A stretch of DNA of 64,000 bases from Agapanthus africanus (taxonomy: Eukaryota; Streptophyta; Magnoliopsida; Asparagales; Amaryllidaceae): positions 514,223,772 through 514,287,771 of the forward strand of contig JASDDO010000001.1 in assembly GCA_030015575.1 (NCBI GenBank), in the 5' to 3' direction. Under the pieces are notes generated by a model. The model saw only the letters and a program-made list of their open reading frames with translations, ran no database searches and was not told where the DNA came from. Within the stretch, counting starts at the first letter, position 1. Each line of letters starts with the position of its first letter. This document shows positions 1 through 9,682 of this stretch, one piece after another. The translations under genes were made by a program, and so were the position numbers.

Positions 1-186
1 CAGTGTATGAAAATTTCCCAGAAGTCTTAGAATTGTCCACACATGTTTCTGAGATGGCCTAAAAAATTTTCTGAGACAAAATAAAAACGACAGAAACCTG
101 AAGCATGGGGAAATACGGTTTTTGGGGTTTTTCGTTCGATCGAGTACTAAACATACTAGAGCAAGCTAGGGAAGGTTAACGGCCTG

Positions 187-198
187 TCTCTGATACCA
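187..198 (-). other. E4 primer binding site (tRNA-iMet type)
   Basis: The minus strand reads TGGTATCAGAGA two bases after the LTR end, one mismatch from the usual TGGTATCAGAGC complementary to initiator tRNA-Met. Confidence 0.85.
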
Positions 199-199
199 T

Positions 200-2321
200 T
201 GTAAGCCCGCGGGGGCGCCCCGGCCGTCGATCCGACGCCGGAAACGCGGAAAACAAAAACTTTGCGAACTTTGCAAAACGGCACCGCCGCGGACTTTTCA
301 CCCGGATCGGGCCATTAACCTAGCTAGCTAGCAAAAAGAAAAGAGTAGAGATGCTATACCAAGCGATCCGTGTCCTTCGGTCTTCGTCTCCACTCCGATC
401 TCCCGCGGAATCTCGTCACCTCCTCGCTCGTCGGAAAGGGGCACCACGTAGCCGGAATCTTTTACGGGCTCCCGCCTCTTGACCGAGGCAACTCGGGCGC
501 GAAGTTGGCTAGCCGACGCGTCCAAGGCTTGCTATAGAATAGTGTAGTGAGTTATCTCTTTAGGGTTTATGTGGTTGCCATGATGGAAGGATGTGAGGAG
601 GAGAAGAAAAGCAACTCAAGAAAATGTGCTTATGAACTTGGTAGCATGAAAAAGATATGAAACATTTTTCTCACACAAAAGGAAAATGATCCTCTCACCC
701 TCCTTAGCCAAAGTGGCCGGCCCCTCTTTTGATAAAAATAGATTGGAGAGAGAAAAACAATATGTGTAGATAATATAAACCTCACAAATCAATCCTTTTT
801 CACTCATCTCACAAATCAATCCCTTTTTCTAAACCATCAAATGAAAAGCAAAGAAAGGGACAAGAAAGGCATCTCATGATTATGAAGCCACACTTATGCA
901 AAGAAACCCCTCACAAAATGTTAATTGCGAACTTGCAATTAACACTCTCCACCACAAAGCCCGGCCGAGAAGGAATGAAAGAAAACCGGCCGGAACGGAA
1001 TGCAAACTGGCAACTACAGAAAACCGATCCCGTAATAAAATACGGGAAAACCCCGCTACTGCAAATACATGCCCGCATTTGTATTCCCACTGAACACAAA
1101 TGCAAAGAGACAAAACTACACTATCTAATACTAGTATCCGGCTTAAGCCAAAGCCGGCTAGTAAAAAACCGTCCGATCATGATCCGTGCAATACCGCACG
1201 TATCTGATCGAACCCTGCCATATCTCCATACGGCCTCTACAGCGTTTCGCCCGAAACTTGAGTAACTGTCTGTGTGGTGGACTCTAAAGACTCGTCAATA
1301 CTGTGGCTGTGGATTTAACCACTAGCACGTCAGAGGTATAAGCCAATACGTGACGGGCCACCAGGTATTGACCAAAAGGGACGTCGATGAGCGAACTCAT
1401 CCTGACACCCTACTGAGCCTGTCAGTGACAATATCCGTACAGTCCGGTCCGTTCGTCTATGAGTATCGCATGGCGGGCCTAGGGGGTTGGTAAAAGTCAG
1501 ACCCCCAAAAGCGGTACAAGTCGTGTCGGAGTGTAGCCCAGAACACCCTGAGATACTACTGGAATACCTACCAGCAAATCTCCTGCCTTGGCCAAGGACT
1601 TTTCATGTTCTGGCTCTCCTAGACACAGCACGACCTCACCCCCAATACCGGGAGAGACGAACCCCTGCAGATCCGCTCACTGCCTCCATGTGGCTCGGGA
1701 CTGTACCCAACTAAAACCTGTTTGCACGACTCCTTTGAGCCGTGGTAGGGTAGTAATCAAAGTACAGTGGGAACTCACACGAGACAAATGACGATCCCAG
1801 GTCGATGAACTAACCTGTACACATGTCACCTGGGAACTGCTATCTGACGTCTGGTATATCCCAACTAGCAGGTTCCCGGCGAGTCCTGTCCGGTGTACTC
1901 ATAACCCAATGAGCACCTGTATACATCTTAGGTGAATCAACTGACACCAGTGGCTTGTGAGACCGGCCACCGCCCCTCGTCGGGGTCTCGACTGTATACA
2001 CTAGTCTACTCTGGAGAATCGATGCCCTGTCTCGAAACTCCCTCGACTAGGGACCATTTAAGGATGTGCTTATAGACCCCCAGCTCCCACTTATATGATC
2101 GCCCTCATACTGCTGGTGGTCAAGCAAGAATCCTAGGGGCTTTATCAACGTGTAATAGCGACTCGAAAGGTCACCTAAAGCAGTACACGATGATAAAGAT
2201 AAACCAGATAGCATACTATCATCTCGAGTAAGACTGCCCTACCGGGATAGGTCCTTCCCTCAATCATTGCAATCACGTGCCTGTGACCCAATAATTGACT
2301 CTGAGGGCACTATCTCCAACA
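200..2321 (-). repeat. E4 5' LTR
   Basis: It runs TGTTGGAG...CTTACA on the minus strand, about 2.12 kb, slightly shorter than the 2,227 bp of the E3 LTRs. It carries the GATAGTATGCTATC palindrome at 2207-2220 and the same regulatory blocks as the other copia LTRs here. The short open frames inside it (for example 876-1265) are not conserved in the related LTRs and are probably meaningless. Confidence 0.88.
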
Positions 2322-2787
2322 GTTTTACACTTTCTTTTCTGTGACCGTAAGTGTAGTATGTTCATATCGCCGGTTTCGTTGCTATACGTCAACGACAATT
2401 GGGGTATGCATACTTACTTACGTTGATGACATGTGATGTTATGTGTTGCTGGATATGTTATATTGGATCGTCGTGTTAGAATAGCCGGGGGGCTTTTATG
2501 TGAGATGAGTGTTTTACATTTTCATTCATGTAAAAACTTGTATGTAATATTCTTTTATTTGGGGCACTTCTAGGTAGCGGAAGTTGTCACCCTTTGTATA
2601 TTATTTACTTTTCCGCATTAGGATAGACCCAAGGAGGGGAGCACAAGTAACCGGGTTCTGGGGTCCAGTGGGAGACCAACTCGAGGAGTCGAGTCCGGGT
2701 CTCCTAACCCTAGAATTGGCAGGGTTGCTTGCCGCTCTCGTAGGGGTCTAGGGGTATGGGATTGGCTATTCATCACGACCGTGGAAT

Positions 2788-2821
2788 CCGTGTTTTATAC
2801 TGGCTCGTATTGAAAACACGG
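2788..2821 (+). other. E1 leader hairpin H1
   Basis: CCGTGTTTT-ATAC pairs with GTAT-(TG)-AAAACACGG around the loop TGGCTC. The same hairpin occurs in E2 at 19307-19340. In E3 (34383-34409) the stem is instead CGGGTTT/AAACCCG, with GGCTC again in the loop. Confidence 0.65.
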
Positions 2822-3161
2822 ACGTCCTAGTATATCCAATATTTCATATGTTTATTCTGCTGCGATATCTGTGTTGTGATGTTCTCTGATGGATATAGTA
2901 TATAGTATATATGATATATTATATAGACGTTACTTATGTTTTACACCCGCGCTAGCCCTGCCCTGCTCTGTCGTTAGATACCTAACCTAACGGTGCACGA
3001 GGGGACATCGAGGCGAATGCGGATGGCATAAGTGTACGTCATATCTATCTGTGATGTTTAGGTATTTAAATGATGGGACTTCATTAATGTAATTAATGAA
3101 AGATAAGAAACCTAAGATGTTGTAGAATCAGATTTTAAATATAACAGGTAGCTACAGTTCT

Positions 3162-3396
3162 TGCTTTGCACAGCGGTATATATGATATACCCTGCACCTT
3201 ATTCGATGAGGAAAGGACCGAGATCCCTTCACCGGGAGTGACTCCTTTAGCAATAACTGGCAGATGCTACACACTCGGTTTGCTTTTGACTGCTTTTGGG
3301 TTTTTGCTTTGCACAGCGATATATATGATATATCCCGCACCTCATTCGACGAGGAAAGGACCGAGATCCCTTCACCGGGAGTGACTCCTTTAGCAA
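3162..3396 (+). repeat. E1 tandem structured modules (copies at 3162-3253 and 3306-3396)
   Basis: These are two direct copies, about 143 bases apart. Each has, in order, TTTGCACAGC, a hairpin (3175-3191: GGTATAT-ATG-ATATACC; 3318-3334: GATATAT-ATG-ATATATC), a second hairpin (3197-3211 CCTT...GAGG; 3340-3354 CCTC...GAGG) and the invariant box CCCTTCACCGGGAGTGA. The G-C to A-T exchange between the two first hairpins keeps the pairing. Confidence 0.75.
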
Positions 3397-3545
3397 AACT
3401 AGAAAAGCCTCAAAATCACTCCATTTCAAAACATCATTTGATTCTACAACGATATCAAGTTCATTACGCTCATGGTTTTTATGAAAAACCTGCGTAGCCC
3501 TCCGTCATTTCAGATAAGTATTAGTTAGTATTCGTGCTGCGGTAG

Positions 3546-3739
3546 TTTGGCTTCCGTCAAGGCGCAGTGTACGGTAGCTAACTAGTGCTTATCTGCTTGC
3601 ATATGATGCGATTGGATTAGGGTATTCGTACGGCGTTGTTTGGCCTCCGTCAAGGGTCGTGCGGGTGGGTTTAATTCAATCAGGAAATGACGGGTTGAAC
3701 TTGACTAGCACACTATGGGTTGTTTGGCCTCCGTCAAGG
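3546..3739 (+). repeat. E1 triple motif TTGGCCTCCGTCAAGG
   Basis: Copies lie at 3546-3562 (one base different, GGCTTCC), 3636-3655 and 3720-3739, spaced 93 and 84 bases apart. E2 and E3 have the same three copies at matching places, but with TGC or AAA replacing the variable bases. Confidence 0.75.
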
Positions 3740-4159
3740 TCATAGGATGCTAGGAGCAAAATATTATCGGGAATTTCAAGTGTTGAAATTTGCAATGAGA
3801 TTGCATACCTTCTATGAGATAGTTGGATCCCGATACCCGCTGCGAGTAAGAGTTACTCCTGGGAGAGTTTTACACATTACAATTAGCCGATCAAGTAGGT
3901 GTCTAGAAAGGTGTTAACGAGGTTACGCCTCTGGGAAAACGAGGTTTACATTAATTAGGTTCGTGCGAAAGCACGGGGGACCTCCCTCAAAGTACCGACA
4001 CTGGCCTGGCTGAAAGATTGGCGAACTTGTAGTGTGTAATTAATCCCGGCTAGTCTTTCCTTTTAGGGTTTGGAGGAAGATTTGATAAAAAGCAGTGGGA
4101 GCCATCCTGATTAGATAAGATAATAACCAATCTGATCTTGCACGAGCATACGCTAAAGT

Positions 4160-4189
4160 GTTTTCTTCTCTCTCTCTCCAGGTAGCGAC
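4160..4189 (+). promoter_or_regulatory. Candidate 3' splice acceptor before E1 pol
   Basis: A pyrimidine tract (TTTTCTTCTCTCTCTCTCC) runs into AGGTAG and then CGACCATT. E3 has the matching TTTCTTTTCTCTCTCTCTTTGGCAG followed by CGACCATT (35617-35649), so the position of the final AG is kept although E3 pol is dead. The pol frame is open back to 4119 without an ATG, which suits expression from a spliced RNA. This is inference from sequence only. Confidence 0.45.
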
Positions 4190-4217
4190 CATTTCATGCC
4201 CTAATAAAGATAATAAT

Positions 4218-7200
4218 ATGGATGTATTGGCCGAACCCGCATGTTATACTGTGCTGGGGAACGTTGGTTCCGTTCATTCTTATAAGAGTTATAGGAATGA
4301 ACAGGATATAGGGGAATACCAGGATTCCCATGCCACCCGAATGAAGAAAGTACATGTTGATGCATTTTCTTCGGGTGTGTTCGTTACTGAGAACTGTTTC
4401 TCCATTTGCTCTACGTCCTGGGTATTGGATACCGGGTCAGGATCCCATATATGTAATCAGTTACATGGTCTTAAGAAAGGTAGAGAACTTGGAGAAGGTG
4501 ATAAAGACATAAGAGTTGGAAATGGTGCAATTGTTGCAGCTAAGACTGTCGGGGAATATCACCTTGTATTACCAACTGGTAACACATTGGTTCTGAACGA
4601 ATGCTATTACATGCCGAACCTGATATGCAACATTATATCGGTCTCTTTATTAAGTAAAGAGGGATATAATTTTGTGTTACAGGACAATGTTATGAACATT
4701 TTCCATAACCAAAAGTTGGTTGGATCAGGCACGTTATGCAATGGCATTTATGTTCTAAATCAATCAACAGTTCTGAGCATAACAAACACAAACAAGAGGA
4801 AGAGTTCTGAACTCAACGAATCCTTCTTGTGGCATTGTAGACTGGGTCACATCAATACGACACGACTAGCTAAGTTGCATAAGGATGGATATTTGAAACC
4901 ATTCGAATTTTCATCTTATGACACTTGCCAGTCATGTCTCAAAGGCAAGATGACCAAAACTCCGTTTACGGGACACGGAGAAAGAGTTACCGAACTCTTG
5001 GGACTGATACATAGTGATGTATGTGGTCCCATGTCTACACATGCCAGGGATGGTTCTTCATACTTCATTACATTCACTGACGATCTCTCTAGATTCGGAT
5101 ATGTGTTCCTGATGAAACACAAATCAGAAGCTTTTGAGAAATTTAGGGAATATAAACAAGAAGTTGAGAACCAAACCGGAAAAAGTATTAAAATCCTTCG
5201 ATCTGATCGAGGAGGAGAATACTTAAGCAATGAATTCCTGGACTTCCTAAAAGAGAATGGGATTCTCTCTCAGCTGACTCCTCCATATACACCACAGCAC
5301 AACGGTGTATCGGAGCGGAGAAATCGCACCCTATTAGATATGGTGCGCTCTATGATGAGTACAGCTGAGTTACCTATTTCCTTCTGGGGATATGCACTGG
5401 AGACTGCTGCATACCTACTGAATAGAGTTCCGACCAAATCAGTGCCTACCACTCCATATGAGATATGGAATGGCAAGAGACCATGTCTTAATTTTATTCA
5501 GATATGGGGTTGTCCGGCCTATGTTAAAACACAAAATCCGGACAAGCTCGAGGCAAGGTCTGTTCTATGTAAGTTTGTTGGATATCCCAAACATTCGCGA
5601 GGGTATATCTTCTACCACTCCGAGGAACAAAAAGTGTTTGTTTCTCGACATGCCACTTTCTTAGAAAAAAGTTTTCTTATGAAACAAATAAGTGGCATTG
5701 AGGTAGAACTGGAAGAGGTTCCAGCAATACAGACTACAACAGAAGATTTGGTTGAACCAGAGGATTCCGTAGTTCCCGATGAACCCCAGCCTCTCCGCCG
5801 ATCTAGTAGGGTTCCTCGCCAACCTGAGAGATACTACGATTTTCTCATTGATGGTGGCAGTGAGGATTGCATCATGGAGGATGATGACCCAACTAGCTTC
5901 GAGCAGGCCATCACGAGTGGGGACTCAGTGAAATGGCTGGATGCTATGCGGTCCGAGATGGATTCCATGTACACCAACAAAGTATGGACTTTGGAAGTTG
6001 CTCCTGAAGGGGTAAAACCCATTGGGAGCAAGTGGATCTTCAAGAAGAAACATGGTGTAGATGGGAAAGTGGAGACTTTCAAAGCTAGACTTGTAGCAAA
6101 GGGTTTTCGTCAAAGACCAGGTGTGGACTATGACGAAACCTTTTCTCCAGTGGCTATGCTTAAATCCATCCGAATCATGCTTGCCATTGCTGCCTTTCAT
6201 GACTACGAAATCTGGCAAATGGATGTTAAGACCGCCTTTCTAAATGGCGATTTAGAAGAGTGCGTGTACATGACTCAGCCAGAGGGCTTCGTAGACAGTG
6301 GGAGCAGCGGGAAGGTGTGCAAGCTGCTTAAATCCATTTATGGATTAAAGCAAGCATCGCGGAGTTGGAACATCTGCTTTGACGTCGTTATCAAAGAGTT
6401 TGATTTCGTCAAAAATCCAGATGAACCTTGTATCTACAAGAAGGTAGCAGAGAGTAAGATTGTCTTCCTCGTATTGTACGTGGACGACATACTCTTGATA
6501 GGAAATGATATTCCTATGCAGCAATCGGTCAAGCTCTTCTTATCACAAAGATTCTCAATGAAAGATCTTGGTGATGCCTCCTGCATATTGGGAATCAGGA
6601 TCTATAGAGATAGATCCAAAAGGATATTGGGATTGTCCCAATCCAGGTACATTGACACCATACTAAAGAGGTTTAGTATGGAAGAGTCCAAGCGTGGGAA
6701 TTTGCCCACGATCTCTTGAGTCACTCTCTCCAAAGAGATGTCTCCCAAGACTGATTTGGAGAGAGCTCGCATGCAAGGGATACCCTATGCTTCGGCAGTA
6801 GGCTCTATCATGTATGCGATGCTATGTACCAGACCCGATGTAGCATACTCACTAAGTGTAGTGAGCAGGTATCAAGCTGATCCTGGAGAGAGTCACTGGA
6901 CAGCTGTGAAGAGCATTCTCAAGTACTTGCGAAGGACTAGAGATATGTTCTTGGTGTATGGTAACGGAGAACTCCAAGTGGAGTCCTTTACCGATTCCAG
7001 CTTCCAGAGTGATAAGGACGACTCTAAGTCGCAGTCGGGTTTTGTCTTTACCCTTTACGGAGGGGCGGTTAGCTGGAAAAGTTCCAAGCAGGAAACCGTG
7101 GCAGACTCGACGATGGAGGCTGAATACATCGCTGCCAACGATGCTGCTAAAGAAGCTGTCTGGATCAAGAAGTTCATTTCTAAACTTGGAGTGGTTCCAT

Positions 7201-7457
7201 CCATTGAGCGTCCAATACCTTTGTATTGCGACAACAATGGAGCGGTGGCTTTAGCCAAGGAACCCAGGTCCCATCAGCGATCCAGGCATATTCTGAGGCG
7301 GTATCACCTGATCCGGGAGATAGTTGATCGCCGGGAGATCGAGGTCAGGAGAGTTGACACGAAGAACAACACGGCGGATCCACTCACGAAGGCCATTCCC
7401 CAGATACAGTTTGAGAGACTCTTCGGGATGCTCGGTATGAGATACTACAGCAGCTGA
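4218..7457 (+). pseudogene. pol: E1 copia pol polyprotein (PR-IN-RT-RNase H), one nonsense codon
   Basis: The frame starts at the first in-frame ATG (MDVLAEP), about 1,080 codons long. Domains in order: aspartic protease VLDTGSGS near residue 70; integrase zinc finger with H, H (HCRLGH, near 205) and C-x2-C (CQSC); integrase catalytic D (HSDVCGP, 266), D (RSDRGG, 328) and E (NGVSERR, 364) with exact D-35-E spacing; reverse transcriptase from GSKWIFK (about 603) to YVDDILLIG (about 753); RNase H with TDSSF, MEAEY and DNNGA. TGA at 6717-6719 interrupts the RT-RNase H linker; E2 has GGA there, so one G-to-T change explains it. No Gag precedes it. Without readthrough the product lacks RNase H. 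Active elements make virus-like particles in the cytoplasm, copy their RNA there and integrate in the nucleus. Confidence 0.93.
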
Positions 7458-7466
7458 CCCTAGTGC

Positions 7467-7477
7467 AAGTGGGAGAT
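7467..7477 (+). other. E1 polypurine tract
   Basis: AAGTGGGAGAT directly precedes the 3' LTR. Identical tracts precede the 3' LTRs of E2 (14641-14651, minus) and E3 (39018-39028). Confidence 0.88.
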
Positions 7478-9682
7478 TGTTAGTTGTATGTATGCCCTAG
7501 AGGCCAGTATTGTACAGATTATGTATATTATATTGGATGCTTGGACATATATAGAGATGACTTTCTTGCTCGACATGATAGTATGCTATCTGGTTACTCT
7601 TTATCTTAACATGTACACTAATCTCTTTATACTGTCTTATAGTTACATGTTGGTAAAGCCCTTAGGATATGTACTTGACTACCTGGACTGTGATGCAGAT
7701 CATACTAGTGGGGACATGGTAGTCCATAAGTACATCCTTCAAGGTCCCTAGTCGTGGGTGTATTGAGACGGGGCATCGATATACCAGAGTAGACTAGCGT
7801 ATACGCTTCTCGACCCATATGATGGGCGATGGATGATCCCATATCCATTGGTGTTTGACATCAGAGATGGTATACGGGTGCTCAGTGGAGACTGGGTACA
7901 CTGGACGGACTCGCCGAGAACTCCCAGATGGTATTATACCTCACGTCAGATGGCAGTTCTCAGGTGACACTTGTACAGGTTAGTCTGTAGACCCGAGATC
8001 GTCATAGAGTCTTGTGTGATTCCCACTGTGCTTTGATCTCCACCTTACCACGTCCATGAGGGCGTGCAAAACGGTGGTCTTTGGGTACAGTCCCGAGTCA
8101 CATGGAGGCAATGAGCGATAGGAGGGGTTTCGTCTCTCCCGGTATTGGGGGTTGATGTTGCGCTGTGCTCGATTGGCCGTAACAGGGAAGTCCCTGGCCA
8201 GGGCTGATCAGAGATTTGCTGGTAAGTGTTACCAGTAGTTTCTCGACTCGTTATGAGCCTCACATCGGCACGACTTATCGGGTTATTGGGGTCTGACGTA
8301 TACCACCCCTAGACTTGATATGCGACATATCAGACGAAGAGACCGGACTGTACGGTAAGTGTTACTGGTCGGATTCGCAGGAGTGTGAGCGGGCTAGCTC
8401 GTCGATTTTCTGATCGCTCAATACCCGGGTGGCCGTTACGTTTAGCAGACCGCTTGCGGCTTGTGGATGCTTGATATGATCATCATCTGCTACCGGCGTA
8501 TTGACGAGTCTTTAGAGTCCTACACAGAGGTTTCCTGGCTCAAGCGAAACGAAATAGGAGCGCATATGAGATATGTGCGGGACCGAGAATAACGCGTGTA
8601 TGTGATACCGCATTTCATTCTCACGATAAATGTTTCGATTGGTTATATTCGATATGACCTAGTTATCGAATTGTTCATTCGATAAATCGATACATTGGAT
8701 ACTAGTCGGTTATGTGCGACATGACCGGATCATTGAATCAAATGTTGATTTAATGATTTAATGTATAATTATATATTTGATATATTACTTTGCATTAACT
8801 CGTATTGGTTCACTTTAAACGGATTTTTCTCACTTGGATTGCACATTGTATATGTGATATACTTTTGTGCACCTTTTTGTATCATGTTTGATGATACTTG
8901 ATCATATGGTTAAGTGAATAGAATTAAACCATGGTTATTATGATAATTAGGGTTTTGCATATTTATTTATTCATTTATTTGTTTATTCATTGATTTGGAT
9001 AAGTTTAAAAAGGAATGGTGGCTTTCCTTGTCTTTTTGTTGAAGCTTCCTGAAGCTTTGACTCATGCTTAACCCTAACCCATCCATTAACCATGGTAGAT
9101 TCTCTACACTTAACCCTAGTAAGAATTATGATAAGTATTCCATTTTCTTTTTATTTTAAAGAGACTTATCATTTTTCTTTCTTGATCTTCATCTTCTTCT
9201 TCAACAAAAGCTCAAGGTCCATCAATGGCAACTTGAGCTTGAGAGTGAGAAATCCAATTCTAAATAGAACCCACCTCCTATTTCTTCATCCTCTACCTCT
9301 AGCCAAGTTGTAGAGTGTGTTTTCTTCACAAGTTTCATCACTTTGTGAAGTCGGAGCTTGAACTTGCGATGCCTCGACGTAGATCGTCTTTGACACGAAG
9401 CCGGCGACCTAGCTCACCCGATTCTCCGATGAAGCCGACGCTAGAGCCCGGAGTTCGACATGGACAGCGAGGAGACTTCGTTGCGAAGCCATGAAGGTGG
9501 ATATCCGGATCTACAAAGGTTGTAATTTCCATATCCAAGTAGTTAAGTGTTAACTAGATTATCATTTCGCCTAAATATCTAGTCTAAGATCCGTAGTCTA
9601 GGGTTTCTCGGCACCATTTTTTTTTTAAATTGGCATGTTCGATGCCTTGTGAGACCTTACTAGAGTGCCTAGGAACCCTACA
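7478..9682 (+). repeat. E1 3' LTR
   Basis: It runs TGTTAGTTGTATG...CCCTACA, 2,205 bp, and aligns along its length with the 2,233-bp E2 LTRs. It holds the GATAGTATGCTATC palindrome (7577-7590) and AT-rich sequence near 8755-8800. The short frames inside (for example 7488-7751 and 9092-9313) are not convincing genes. Confidence 0.9.

Larger units (their letters stand above)
1..2321 (-). mobile_element. E4: 5' end of a Ty1/copia element, minus strand, cut by the window edge
   Basis: Read on the minus strand, this is a complete 5' LTR (2321 down to 200), a primer binding site and about 186 bases of leader running off the left edge. The LTR is clearly related to the E3 LTRs: same TGTTGGAG start, same CTTACA end, and many shared blocks. 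The element sits inside the leader of E1: the base after its LTR (2322) continues sequence also found in E2 near 19790-19805. The first bases of the right flank, GTTTT, are the likely target-site duplication; its partner is outside the window. No coding region is visible. Confidence 0.88.
2322..4157 (+). other. E1 non-coding leader in place of gag
   Basis: This stretch lies where gag should be. All open frames are under about 80 codons, and none resembles a copia Gag or carries a CCHC zinc knuckle. It is strongly conserved with E2 (18000-19810, minus) and recognisably with E3 (33350-35640). The conserved parts are RNA-like: a paired hairpin at 2788-2821, two tandem modules at 3162-3396, and three TTGGCC-N3-GTCAAGG motifs at 3546-3739. 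Two pyrimidine tracts ending in AG occur near 4046-4066 and 4160-4189. Confidence 0.8.
2322..9682 (+). mobile_element. E1: gag-less Ty1/copia element, plus strand, 5' LTR outside the window
   Basis: E1 consists of a leader cut by E4, one long pol frame with a single nonsense codon, a polypurine tract and a 3' LTR. It aligns throughout with E2, so it belongs to the same family. It is inserted in the 5' LTR of G2: the right flank (TTAAC, 9683-9687) continues G2 LTR sequence, and uninterrupted versions of the site are present at 48915-48919 and 53590-53594. The pol looks most like the TAR/Tork branch of plant copia elements; that placement is from residue patterns only. Confidence 0.9.

Noticed and set aside
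200..2321. E4 LTR as the missing 5' LTR of E1
   Set aside because: It is on the opposite strand and belongs to the E3 type (TGTTGGAG start), not the E1/E2 type (TGTTAGTTG).
3197..3230. Hammerhead or other self-cleaving ribozyme in the tandem modules
   Set aside because: GATGAGGAAAGG recalls parts of the hammerhead core, but CTGATGA and the GAAA-stem arrangement are not present.
4158..4217. Pol start at 4158 (and 17960 in E2)
   Set aside because: That codon is GTG, within the pyrimidine tract. The first ATG in frame is 4218 (17900 in E2).
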